Shown here in pieces: positions 1-6,688 of a stretch of 7,982 nucleotides of DNA. Under the pieces are notes generated by a model. That model was not told the DNA's origin, did not search any database, and saw only the letters and a list, made by a program, of their open reading frames with translations. Within the stretch, counting starts at the first letter, position 1, and each line of letters begins with the position of its first letter. Source of the DNA: Bacteroidota bacterium (GTDB lineage: Bacteria > Bacteroidota > Bacteroidia > Chitinophagales > Chitinophagaceae); NCBI GenBank assembly GCA_023390215.1, contig JAEWDG010000227.1, positions 1 through 7,982 of the forward strand. The letters are read 5' to 3'. Both the position numbers and the translations under genes were made by a program.

Positions 1-219
1 TAAATTATGCATATCACCGGGCGTGGAGAATTCTTTCCTTTTTTGAATAAAAGTTGCTGAATCCGGCATGCTATGGGTGGAAGTATCAACCCCTGCTACC
101 GGCATTTTTTCAATTTTCGAACTGTCAATTTTTTCGTTGGGTGATTCGTTCTTTGAGCCCTCACATGCATATAAACACATGGTTATGGCAAGGGCAAGGG
201 GAACGTAATGAAGCTTCAT
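1..219 (-). CDS. Partial lipoprotein, possibly DUF1579 family (N-terminus only)
   Basis: An ATG at 219-217 opens a frame that stays open for all 73 codons to the window edge, so the C-terminus is missing. The protein starts MKLHYVPLALAITMCLYAC, a short basic n-region, a hydrophobic core and an LYAC lipobox. Signal peptidase II should cleave before Cys19, leaving a lipid-anchored protein. After Cys19 comes a polar Ser/Asp/Glu/Lys-rich linker (about residues 20-50), then PDSATFIQKRKEFSTPGDMHNL. A Met-Pro-Asp-Ser-Ala stretch followed by a TPG-x-MH motif resembles the start of DUF1579 proteins of Bacteroidota as I remember them; that is inference from a short segment. It lies 41 bases downstream of the natural stop of the dsbA-like gene on the same strand, so co-transcription is plausible. 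No Shine-Dalgarno sequence is visible. The lipoprotein call is firm; the family call is tentative. Confidence 0.72.
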   Translation of the reverse strand, partial: MKLHYVPLALAITMCLYACEGSKNESPNEKIDSSKIEKMPVAGVDTSTHSMPDSATFIQKRKEFSTPGDMHNL

Positions 220-260
220 AACAGTAGTTTTTTGTTAAGGTACGAAATTCAGAAAACAGG

Positions 261-911
261 CTATTTATCTATTTCCGCAAGGATATTTTCCAGCCTGAGC
301 TTCACTTCATCGAAAGTTGTGAAGCCTCTTCCAACCAGGTAAAATTTATTCTCACCGGTTTGGAGCAGCAAAGCCGGAAAGCCTGTAACCTGTAACTACC
401 TGCACATGGCAAATTCATGCCGGGCCATGTCTTTGTAAACTTCACTGTTGAGCTTTTGATAGAACTCAGTTTCACCTAACCCGAACGCGGCCAGCAGATG
501 CCTGTATGCTTCATCATCATCGAGATCGCGACCTTCCACATTCAGCGCGTGCTGAAGTGCCATAGCAAACTCCAGCTGACGATGGGGTTGTATCTCTTTT
601 AAAATGCATAACGCGACTGCGGGTTTTTCTGAGTTCAGTATCCAGTCGCTGAGATCCGGATTTCGCGCGTGCCACAGGAAATCTTCACCGAATTTTATTC
701 CGGTTAACGCTTCTACTCTTTGATAGGAATTCAGGATTACCGGGGCAATTTTTTCGATGGGTGCCACCGCATCTCCTGTCAACATACCCCCGCTCAAAAT
801 TTCAAGGTCAATTTTGTGAGCAAAGTTTGCGGCTATTTTTTTCATTACCGGGCTGAAACCGAAACACCAGCCACAGTAAGCATCGTAGCAATATATCAGC
901 AGGGGTTTCAT
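261..911 (-). pseudogene. DsbA/FrnE-like thiol oxidoreductase, interrupted by an in-frame amber codon
   Basis: The ATG at 911-909 shares one base with the polA stop (TAATG), suggesting translational coupling. The first 171 codons encode a thioredoxin-fold DsbA/FrnE-type protein. MKPLLIYCYDAYCGWC places a CGWC redox motif at residues 13-16 at the end of the first strand, and a helical insertion (about residues 60-160) follows. There is no signal peptide, so the protein should be cytoplasmic. A TAG at 398-396 follows FAMCR, but the same frame continues for 44 more codons (LQVTGFPALLLQTGENKFYL…LENILAEIDK) to a TAG at 263-261. This tail holds the GFP cis-proline motif that packs on the active site, plus the last strand and helix. 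A full length of about 215 codons suits the family; the 171-residue product would lack the cis-Pro loop and probably be non-functional. The interrupted codon was most simply CAG (Gln), one transition away. Sequencing error and readthrough remain possible. Confidence 0.8.
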
Positions 912-1825
912 TAGTGTGCTTCCAGCCAGTTTTTTCCATGGCCTATTTCTGCGCTGGCGGGCACCTCATTGGGTAAAATCAGGGCTTCCTGCATACAGCT
1001 TATGATCAATGGTTTTATTTCTTCAAGTTCCGACTGGTGTACATCAAAGATCAATTCATCGTGTACCTGCAGCAACATTTTAGAACGGAAGTTTTTTTCT
1101 TTGAGGGCTTTATCAATCCGGATCATAGCGAGCTTGATCATGTCTGCTGCAGTTCCCTGTATGGGCGAATTGATCGCATTCCTTTCAGCGAATCCCCTTA
1201 CTGTAAAGTTTGATGAATTGATATCGCGCAACCACCGTTTTCTTCCCATCAGCGTTTCCACAAATCCGTTATCCTTTGCAAAGCTGATCGTATCGTCCAT
1301 GTACTTCTGAATATTTGGGAACTGCTTTTTGTAGTTGTCGATGATCTCCTTTGCTTCTGTGCGTGAGATGCCCAGGTTTTCTGCAAGGCCAAATGCGCCC
1401 TGACCATAAATGATCCCAAAGTTCACGCTCTTGGCTTTGTACCGCATTTCTTTTGTTACCGCTGTCTCTTCCACAGCAAATACTTTGGCTGCTGTTGCAG
1501 TATGAATATCCTTACCCTTCCGGAAGGCCTCGCACATATTTGGATCTGCACTTATTGCGGCAACGATTCTCAATTCAATTTGAGAATAATCCGCGGAGAC
1601 CAGAACATGTTCATCGTCTCTCGGGATAAAAGCTTTTCGTATCTCTTTACCTTTCTCTGTGCGAATGGGTATGTTCTGAAGGTTGGGATTATTGCTGCTT
1701 AATCTTCCGGTTACAGCAACAGCCTGCGCGTAACTCGTATGCACGCGCCTGGTTTTCGGATTGATCATCAGCGGCAGCGCGTCAACATACGTTGACCTTA
1801 GCTTGGTGAGTTCACGGAAGGTCAT
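911..1825 (-). CDS. polA: DNA polymerase I, C-terminal part: polymerase palm and fingers
   Basis: The frame is open from codon 1903 downward; the first ATG after the internal stop is at 1825, giving 304 aa (MTFRELTKLRSTYVD…). Family A polymerase motifs are all present. They are the primer-binding TGRLSSNNPNLQNIP, motif A with catalytic Asp (SADYSQIELR, D79 of this segment), motif B helix O (RYKAKSVNFGIIYG, equivalents of E. coli R754, K758, F762 and Y766) and motif C with the second catalytic Asp (QVHDELIF, D256). F762 is Phe, the usual ddNTP-discriminating state. If translation restarted at 1825 the chain would lack the thumb tip encoded between the stop and this ATG. I see no Shine-Dalgarno sequence in front of that ATG, so internal initiation is unsupported. 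The final TAA overlaps the ATG of the dsbA-like gene. Confidence 0.88.
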   Translation of the reverse strand: MTFRELTKLRSTYVDALPLMINPKTRRVHTSYAQAVAVTGRLSSNNPNLQNIPIRTEKGKEIRKAFIPRDDEHVLVSADYSQIELRIVAAISADPNMCEAFRKGKDIHTATAAKVFAVEETAVTKEMRYKAKSVNFGIIYGQGAFGLAENLGISRTEAKEIIDNYKKQFPNIQKYMDDTISFAKDNGFVETLMGRKRWLRDINSSNFTVRGFAERNAINSPIQGTAADMIKLAMIRIDKALKEKNFRSKMLLQVHDELIFDVHQSELEEIKPLIISCMQEALILPNEVPASAEIGHGKNWLEAH

Positions 1826-1903
1826 GATGTCGTCACAGATCTTATGTTGCGAAGCGAGCTTAAGCAGTACATCTTCACCGGTGGCATACTGCCCTGATTT
1901 TGT

Positions 1904-3739
1904 TTATCGCGCTTTATCGTTGAGTTTTAGTTTTTCAAATAGTACTTCGCCGAGCTGCCGGGGAGATGCGAGATTGAAACGCACGCCAGCCTGTTCATAC
2001 ACAGCTTCTTCCGCGATCTTTGCCTCTGCTTCCAGTTCTTTCGAATACTGGTTCAGGAAGTCTTCATCAATCCGGATGCCTTCAAATTCCATATCGGTGA
2101 GTACCTTAACCAAAGGATTTTCCACGGTATTAAAAACCCGCTCCACTTTTTTTGTTGCCAGTTGCGGAAGAAAAACAGATTTGAGTTGTAAGGTGATATC
2201 GGCATCTTCAACAGCATATTCTTTAATTTGCTCCAGGGCCACCTCGCGCATATTGCCCTGTGTTTTTCCTTTTTTCCCGATCAGTTCCTCAATATGTATA
2301 GGCTCGTATCCCAGATATTTTTCACTCATGGCATCCATACTCCTTTTGCCGTCCGGTTCAATCACATAATGAGCAAGCATGGTATCGAAAACAGGGCCCG
2401 CGAGTTCATGTCCATACCATTTCAACATCAACAAATCGTATTTTATGTTTTGACCTACCCATGTAATTTTTGGATCTGAAAAAACAGGTCTGAATTTTTC
2501 AAGAACGGTGAGGCATTGCTGCTGATCCGCCGGACACGGTACATAATAACCTTTACCCGTTTCAAAAGAAAAACTCAAACCTACCAGGTCGGCCTGGTTT
2601 GGATCTATTCCCGTCGTTTCCGTATCGAATGAAATTTCGTTTTGAGCGAGCAACAGGTTAACCAGGTTATCTATCTCGCTTTCCGATTCTACAGAAAGGT
2701 ATTCATGAACAGTATTGCTGATGTTTCTTCCGGGAACAACAGGTTCTGCGGAGTTTGCATCTTCAATATCAGTTGTTGTAGTTGATGCGGAAGAATTTCC
2801 TTCTCCGAATAAAGAGATCTGTCCTGTCTCGCTTACATGCGCACCCGGAGCGCCAGGAACAATGAGTTCTTCGCCCAACACGCGCTTCGCAAGTGTTCTG
2901 AATTCAAGTATTTCAAAGATCTCCCTCAGTTTGTCTTTATCGGGTTCTTTCAAAAGAAAATCTTCTTCATGGAATTCGGTGGGCACATTTGTTATTATAG
3001 TCGCAAGTTTTTTGCTGAGGATAGCATCTTCTTTGCCTGCCCTGATTTTCTCGCCCATGGATCCTTTTATATTGTCAGCTTTATCAAGGATATTTTCAAG
3101 GGTTCCGTATTCTGCTAAAAGTTTCGCCGCTGTTTTTTCACCGATTCCCCGGATGCCCGGAATGTTGTCGACAGAATCTCCCATAAGTCCCAGGATATCT
3201 ATCACCTGGCTCACATCAGCGATTCCCCATTTTGAACACACCTCTTCCCTGCCTAATATTTCTACGGTACCCCCCTGGTATCCGGGCTTATAAATTTTAA
3301 TATGATCCGTTACCAATTGCCCGTAATCTTTGTCAGGCGTGACCATAAACACATCATAACCTTTTTGCTCGGCCTGTTTGGCCAGCGCACCAATTACATC
3401 ATCGGCTTCGTAACCATCAACGGCAATAACAGGAACATTCAGGCCTTCTATGATCTTTATTATATCTGGTACTGCGGCAGAAATATCCTCAGGCGTTTCC
3501 TGTCTGTTCGCTTTGTAGTTGGCAAAATCAGTATGGCGTTCTGTTGGTGCAGCAGTATCGAAGCACACTGCCATATGTGTGGGTTTCTGATTATTGATCA
3601 GCTCAAGGATGGTGTTAGTAAATCCAAACTGGGCATTGGTGTTTTTCCCTTTGCTGGTAATTCTTGGATTCCTGATCAATGCGTAATAAGCTCTGAAAAT
3701 AAGGGCATAAGCATCCAGTAGAAAAAGTTTTTTCTGCAT
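1904..3739 (-). CDS. polA: DNA polymerase I, N-terminal part: 5'-3' nuclease and 3'-5' proofreading domains
   Basis: This 611-aa segment ends at the internal TAA. The best start is the ATG at 3739 (MQKKLFLLDAYALIFRAYYA), which matches the family N-terminus; a longer frame begins with TTG at 3757 but adds only six unlikely residues. The FEN-type 5'-3' nuclease spans about residues 1-290, with acidic metal-binding clusters at VDGYEADDV (108-115), TPDKDYG (134-140) and GDSVDNIPGIRGIGEKTA (187-204, with the helix-hairpin-helix). A low-complexity linker rich in Ser, Thr and Asp follows at about 311-337. The 3'-5' exonuclease keeps Exo I (FDTETTG, D372/E374), Exo II (QNIKYDLL, N431/D435) and Exo III (YAVEDAD, Y508/D512), so proofreading residues are present, unlike in Taq PolA. 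Residues 530-611 begin the thumb of the polymerase domain. As a separate protein it could act as a nuclease that removes RNA primers and flaps, but it could not polymerise. Confidence 0.88.
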   Translation of the reverse strand: MQKKLFLLDAYALIFRAYYALIRNPRITSKGKNTNAQFGFTNTILELINNQKPTHMAVCFDTAAPTERHTDFANYKANRQETPEDISAAVPDIIKIIEGLNVPVIAVDGYEADDVIGALAKQAEQKGYDVFMVTPDKDYGQLVTDHIKIYKPGYQGGTVEILGREEVCSKWGIADVSQVIDILGLMGDSVDNIPGIRGIGEKTAAKLLAEYGTLENILDKADNIKGSMGEKIRAGKEDAILSKKLATIITNVPTEFHEEDFLLKEPDKDKLREIFEILEFRTLAKRVLGEELIVPGAPGAHVSETGQISLFGEGNSSASTTTTDIEDANSAEPVVPGRNISNTVHEYLSVESESEIDNLVNLLLAQNEISFDTETTGIDPNQADLVGLSFSFETGKGYYVPCPADQQQCLTVLEKFRPVFSDPKITWVGQNIKYDLLMLKWYGHELAGPVFDTMLAHYVIEPDGKRSMDAMSEKYLGYEPIHIEELIGKKGKTQGNMREVALEQIKEYAVEDADITLQLKSVFLPQLATKKVERVFNTVENPLVKVLTDMEFEGIRIDEDFLNQYSKELEAEAKIAEEAVYEQAGVRFNLASPRQLGEVLFEKLKLNDKAR

Positions 3740-3743
3740 GCAG

Positions 3744-3774
3744 TAAAAGTAGGCCAATTGCGAAATACAATCAA
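3744..3774 (-). promoter_or_regulatory. Candidate Bacteroidota-type promoter for polA
   Basis: Reading the minus strand, TTG at 3774-3772 is followed by 20 bases and then TACTTTTA at 3751-3744. This is close to the Bacteroidota sigma consensus TTG-N19-21-TAnnTTTG, with one mismatch in the -7 box. The box ends only four bases before the polA ATG, so a transcript from here would be leaderless or almost so. The match is short and AT-rich, so it could be chance. Confidence 0.28.
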
Positions 3775-3791
3775 AGACAGGAATAATGTTT

Positions 3792-3819
3792 AAAGCCGGT
3801 CCTTTGCTGGACCGGCCTT
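3792..3819. terminator. Terminator-like hairpin upstream of polA
   Basis: GCCGGTCC (3795-3802) and GGACCGGC (3809-3816) form a perfect 8-bp GC-rich stem with a TTTGCT loop. Two more A-T pairs lie beyond a single mismatch. Neither strand has a long T-tract after the stem, so the hairpin is convincing but termination is less certain. It sits about 55 bases outside the polA start. On the minus strand it could insulate polA from transcription coming from the right. Confidence 0.5.
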
Positions 3820-4053
3820 CGTGGTTTCAATAACCTTTGAGTAAGTTTTTATCAGGGCGCCAAAGCGGCAGTAATATAAACTGAAGAAATCATATTTTAT
3901 TGTACATAATATTTGCATCACATTATGCGTTTATAGGTTTACATGTTTCTCCCTTAGCCGTGAAACCCCCTAAAACAGAACGGCAAAAACCTGAAAGGAG
4001 CGTAGCATATTCATTTAAATACTGGTGTAAAGAATGATATGCAGCGCGGAAAA

Positions 4054-4111
4054 AATAACCTTGAATTTTTTTCAAAACGAAATCACAAATTTCGATTTTG
4101 GCAAGGTTATT
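4054..4111. repeat. Interrupted inverted repeat able to form a long hairpin
   Basis: The outer arms AATAACCTTG (4054-4063) and CAAGGTTATT (4102-4111) are perfect over 10 bp. The inner arms are CAAAA (4073-4077) with TTTTG (4096-4100), and CGAAAT (4078-4083) with ATTTCG (4089-4094), closing a CACAA loop with one bulged A at 4095. The left side has nine unpaired bases (AATTTTTTT) against one G on the right. This gives about 21 pairs, AT-rich. It may be a small RNA fold, a cruciform or a remnant of a mobile element end; the sequence does not decide. Confidence 0.55.
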
Positions 4112-4450
4112 GGTTTTGCGTGGCGACTTTTGAAGATCCAATATCCTAGGACCACATCTTCACTAGCACGTCTGACTCAGGCGAATTTTTACTAATTGAT
4201 TATTACCTGACATCCCGAAAGGGAGCCTGGAAAAATATTGTTGAAAAACCACTGCTGATGAGAAACCATGAGCTTAAAACAAATCCGGTATCCGGAATTA
4301 GGCCAGCTAACGCCAATTATCATTTCTTCCCGCGTTATTTATTCTCTCCGCAACTTGTTTCCCGACAATGAAATGTTCCCGCACATGCGTGAGCGTTGAA
4401 CACTGCTAACCAATAACCTTTATAAACACCAAAACAAAAACCATTATCCA

Positions 4451-6292
4451 ATGAAAAATTTTCTACTAGTGGCATTATTCTGCCTAGTTGGGTTTTTTTC
4501 ACAGGCAGCGCCCAAGACTTACTACGTTTCTACTACAGGGAGCGACAGTAATCCGGGAACCCTCACTGCGCCATTTGCAAGCTGGCAAAAACTTTCCAGC
4601 GTAATGTTGGCCGGTGATATTGCCTACATTCGCGGGGGAACGTACAGAACAACAGGTTCTGCAGCTACATCAACCCATTGCCTTTTACAAAACCTCAATG
4701 GCACCGCTGCGGCGCCTATCAAGATCTGGGCTTATCCCGGAGAGTTTCCCATTTTCAACCTGGATAATATTACGCCAACCAATTCAGATCCTACAGCGCT
4801 GATTATCCGGAACTGCAGGTATGTACATATTAAAGGTTTACGTGTAACCGGCCTCCGGCAAATTCCTTCCGGAACCGGGGTATCGCGTGGTATTGATCTT
4901 CAAAATTCTTCAAACAATACGATTGAATTCATCGAACTGGATCACATAGGTGGTTATGGTTTTATTCTTTCAGACGGAAGCAATGATAATTATTTTCTAA
5001 ACTGTGATGCCCATCACATGGATGATCGTTATACCAATGATGGCGGTGCATGGGGAAATGCAAATGGTTTTCAATGTACGGGTGGTTCTAATGCCACACG
5101 CAATACATTTGAAGGCTGCCGTGCATGGTGGATCAGTGATGATGGATTCGATCTCTATTCAACAGATGGTGTAAACACTTTTAAAAATTGCTGGGCATTC
5201 TGGAACGGATATGAACCGGGAACTTTTACTTCCCGCGGAGATGGCGATGGTTTTAAACTGGGCCCGGATAATTCCGGAACAGTACACAACACTGTACTGC
5301 GCACAGTTTCCAATTGTCTTTCTTTTGAAAATAAAGGTTCCGGTTTCGATCAGAATAATGGTGATATGAGATATGTAATGTTTAATAACACTACATATAA
5401 GAACGGTAGTTATGGTTTTATGTTCGATTATATCTCGCCTGCGCCTGCCCAGGATTTCCGTAACAATTTATCTTACCGTGACGTAGGAGCACGTCGTGGT
5501 AATGAAACAACAGGTTCTTATAATTCCTGGAATGGCGGTGTTGCTGTATCAAATAATGATTTTCTTGGCGTTTCATCAGCAGGTATGGATGGACCCAGAA
5601 ATGCGGATGGCTCACTCCCGGTGTTGAACTTTATGCGCCTGAATCCAACTTCTGGTCTTGTAAATACAGGTACTGTTGTAGGCCTTCCTTTTGTGGGCGC
5701 AGCTCCTGATAAAGGCGCGTTTGAAGCAGGCTCCGTGGTTCTTCCTATTAAGATCGGAACATTTACAGCCACTGCGTTAACAGCTAAAACATTATTAAAA
5801 TGGACCACCGAATCTGAAGCGAACAGCGATTTCTTCCAGATAGAAAGAAGTACCGATGGTACCCATTACAATGCCCTTGGTGTAGTAAACGCGGCAGGCA
5901 GTTCGAGTGCAACATTGAATTATGAATATATTGATTATGATCCTAAACCGGGCGTCAATTATTACAGATTGAAACTGGTTGATCAGGATGGGCAGTATGA
6001 ATACAGTAAAGTATTAACGGTAGTATATAAATCTGCTTCAAGTTCTCAAATAACGGTGGTAAGTTCAGGTGTGGCCTGGAACAAATTAAATCTTGTGCTG
6101 AGCAGTCCCTCACAGCAAACAGCCAGCATCGCGGTGTTCGATGCGGCAGGACGATTGTTGATGAACAGTTCTGCTGAGTTGCAGGTGGGTGAGAATACAA
6201 TAAACCGCAATATGGCAATTGCAAGCTCTGTATACTACTGTAAAATCATTACCAGTGAAGGTTCATTCACCGTACCGGTAGTGAAGCAATAG
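4451..6292 (+). CDS. Secreted PL9-like pectate lyase with T9SS C-terminal sorting domain
   Basis: This 613-aa protein starts with a Sec signal peptide (about 1-20, MKNFLLVALFCLVGFFSQAA). TYYVSTTGSDSNPGT (24-37) is the usual N-terminus of secreted parallel beta-helix lyases. Residues 40-426 form the helix, with repeated Asn- and Gly-rich turns, ending in the common NTGTVVGLPFVGAAPDKGAFE closure. SDDGFD (229-234) and GDGFKLG (265-271) fit family PL9: in Pel9A, Asp233, Asp234 and Asp237 bind calcium and Lys273 is the catalytic base. The equivalents here are D230, D231, D234 and K269, with near-identical spacing. The fourth calcium ligand (Asp209 in Pel9A) aligns with N205 in NANGF. Residues 431-526 are the beta-sandwich module common before T9SS tails, and about 531-613 match the type A sorting domain (Por_Secre_tail). 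The expected reaction is calcium-dependent beta-elimination of polygalacturonate or a related uronate polymer; the substrate is inferred. Translation starts at an ATG within TATCCAATGA, without Shine-Dalgarno. Confidence 0.82.
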   Translation: MKNFLLVALFCLVGFFSQAAPKTYYVSTTGSDSNPGTLTAPFASWQKLSSVMLAGDIAYIRGGTYRTTGSAATSTHCLLQNLNGTAAAPIKIWAYPGEFPIFNLDNITPTNSDPTALIIRNCRYVHIKGLRVTGLRQIPSGTGVSRGIDLQNSSNNTIEFIELDHIGGYGFILSDGSNDNYFLNCDAHHMDDRYTNDGGAWGNANGFQCTGGSNATRNTFEGCRAWWISDDGFDLYSTDGVNTFKNCWAFWNGYEPGTFTSRGDGDGFKLGPDNSGTVHNTVLRTVSNCLSFENKGSGFDQNNGDMRYVMFNNTTYKNGSYGFMFDYISPAPAQDFRNNLSYRDVGARRGNETTGSYNSWNGGVAVSNNDFLGVSSAGMDGPRNADGSLPVLNFMRLNPTSGLVNTGTVVGLPFVGAAPDKGAFEAGSVVLPIKIGTFTATALTAKTLLKWTTESEANSDFFQIERSTDGTHYNALGVVNAAGSSSATLNYEYIDYDPKPGVNYYRLKLVDQDGQYEYSKVLTVVYKSASSSQITVVSSGVAWNKLNLVLSSPSQQTASIAVFDAAGRLLMNSSAELQVGENTINRNMAIASSVYYCKIITSEGSFTVPVVKQ

Positions 6293-6317
6293 TTGATTTA
6301 ATGTTTTTGATTTTTGG

Positions 6318-6345
6318 AAGGATGGCTAAGGCCATCCTTTTTTTA
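6318..6345 (+). terminator. Intrinsic terminator after the first PL9-like gene
   Basis: AAGGATGGC (6318-6326) and GCCATCCTT (6331-6339) form a perfect 9-bp stem with a TAAG loop, running into seven T residues (6338-6344). It begins 25 bases after the lyase stop, so the two tandem lyase genes are probably transcribed separately. Confidence 0.92.
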
Positions 6346-6362
6346 TTTGGGGGCGGCCAAAT
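6345..6362. repeat. Small hairpin directly behind the terminator
   Basis: ATTTGG (6345-6350) pairs with CCAAAT (6357-6362) around a GGGCGG loop, immediately after the T-tract of the terminator. It could be a backup hairpin or chance. Confidence 0.35.
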
Positions 6363-6470
6363 TTCTGGCACGAGGAATTCTTTTCCTTAAATCATTCCCG
6401 TTAATGCAATGCCAACCACAACCTCCATAACTGATCCGAAGGGTTTCCGTTCTGAGCCTAACATCGTTAT

Positions 6471-6533
6471 AATCTTCTACAAATCATTATATATTTTTTA
6501 CTACACATACTAGGAGAATATTCTACAAATCAT
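6471..6533. repeat. 17-base direct repeat, 46-base spacing
   Basis: AATCTTCTACAAATCAT (6471-6487) recurs as AATATTCTACAAATCAT (6517-6533), 16 of 17 bases identical with a 13-base perfect core. It lies between the terminator of the first lyase gene and the leader region of the second. It could be a pair of regulator binding sites; the function is unknown. Confidence 0.55.
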
Positions 6534-6616
6534 CAGGGCTAAACTCTATGGCTTTGGGGCCATGCTGGCGCAGAGTTTGAAAATAGCAGCCCGCTCGCAG
6601 GGGAAAAAAATATCCA

Positions 6617-6688
6617 ATGAAAAACCTCCTTTGCGGGCTTAAGAAAATCCAATCTTTTAAGCAATTAAAAAGCCTGACAAATTCATGA
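6617..6688 (+). CDS. Putative 23-aa small ORF (MKNLLCGLKK…)
   Basis: The ATG lies in TATCCAATGA, the same 10-mer found at both lyase starts. The peptide is short and basic (MKNLLCGLKKIQSFKQLK and onward) and resembles no family I know. Its TGA overlaps the ATG of the next small ORF (ATGA). It could be a decayed start of a lost paralog or a leader peptide; coding is unproven. Confidence 0.22.
   Translation: MKNLLCGLKKIQSFKQLKSLTNS

Larger units (their letters stand above)
911..3739 (-). pseudogene. polA: DNA polymerase I locus, interrupted by an in-frame ochre codon
   Basis: This is the whole locus: 943 codons in one frame from an ATG at 3739 to a TAA at 913-911, with one internal TAA at 1906-1904 (codon 612). 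The two flanking stops are exact multiples of three apart, so this is a nonsense substitution and not a frameshift. The 26 codons between the internal stop and the next ATG read TKSGQYATGEDVLLKLASQH and onward, which is good PolA thumb sequence. All nuclease and polymerase motifs are intact. The total length is normal for a Bacteroidota PolA. Whether it is a true pseudogene, a split gene making two chains, a readthrough case or a consensus error is undecided; the two halves are described separately. Confidence 0.85.
3740..4450. other. Intergenic region between divergent polA and the first PL9-like gene
   Basis: About 710 bases hold no gene I can support. The contents are the candidate polA promoter, a GC-rich hairpin near 3800, an interrupted inverted repeat at 4054-4111, and repeats of AATAACCTT at 3829-3837, 4054-4062, 4412-4420 and, inverted, 4103-4111. 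A frame without stops runs from 4150 to 4371 on the plus strand but has no suitable start. No tRNA or recognisable riboswitch was seen. No clear TTG-N20-TAnnTTTG promoter was found in front of the lyase gene, and its start has only an A-rich leader without Shine-Dalgarno. Confidence 0.6.

Noticed and set aside
382..396. Tandem 7-base repeat CCTGTAA next to the amber codon as its cause
   Set aside because: A 7-base insertion would shift the frame, yet the frame is continuous across it and encodes the conserved LQVTGFP, so the repeat is part of the normal gene.
1761..3721. Long plus-strand open frames opposite polA
   Set aside because: They are antisense shadows rich in Ser and Leu; the minus strand carries clear PolA motifs throughout.
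261..3739. Alternative genetic code with TAA and TAG read as sense
   Set aside because: Intact or natural gene ends here use TAA (polA) and TAG (dsbA-like gene and first lyase), so reassignment does not fit.
3740..3757. Upstream TTG start adding six residues to PolA
   Set aside because: The ATG at 3739 gives the conserved MQKKLFLLDAYALIFRAYYA start; the extra residues are not family-like.
3923..4141. 72-codon minus-strand frame in the spacer
   Set aside because: It begins with TTG, runs through the 4054-4111 inverted repeat, lacks a ribosome site and resembles no family.
4250..4275. CTGATGAG…GAAAC resembling a hammerhead ribozyme core
   Set aside because: There is no stem II between the two motifs and no flanking stems I and III.
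4150..4371. Stop-free plus-strand stretch of 73 codons (…DYYLTSRKGAWKNIVEKP…)
   Set aside because: It has no start near its beginning; only an internal ATG at 4258 gives 37 codons. It looks faintly protein-like but matches nothing known, and a run this long is expected by chance among six frames.
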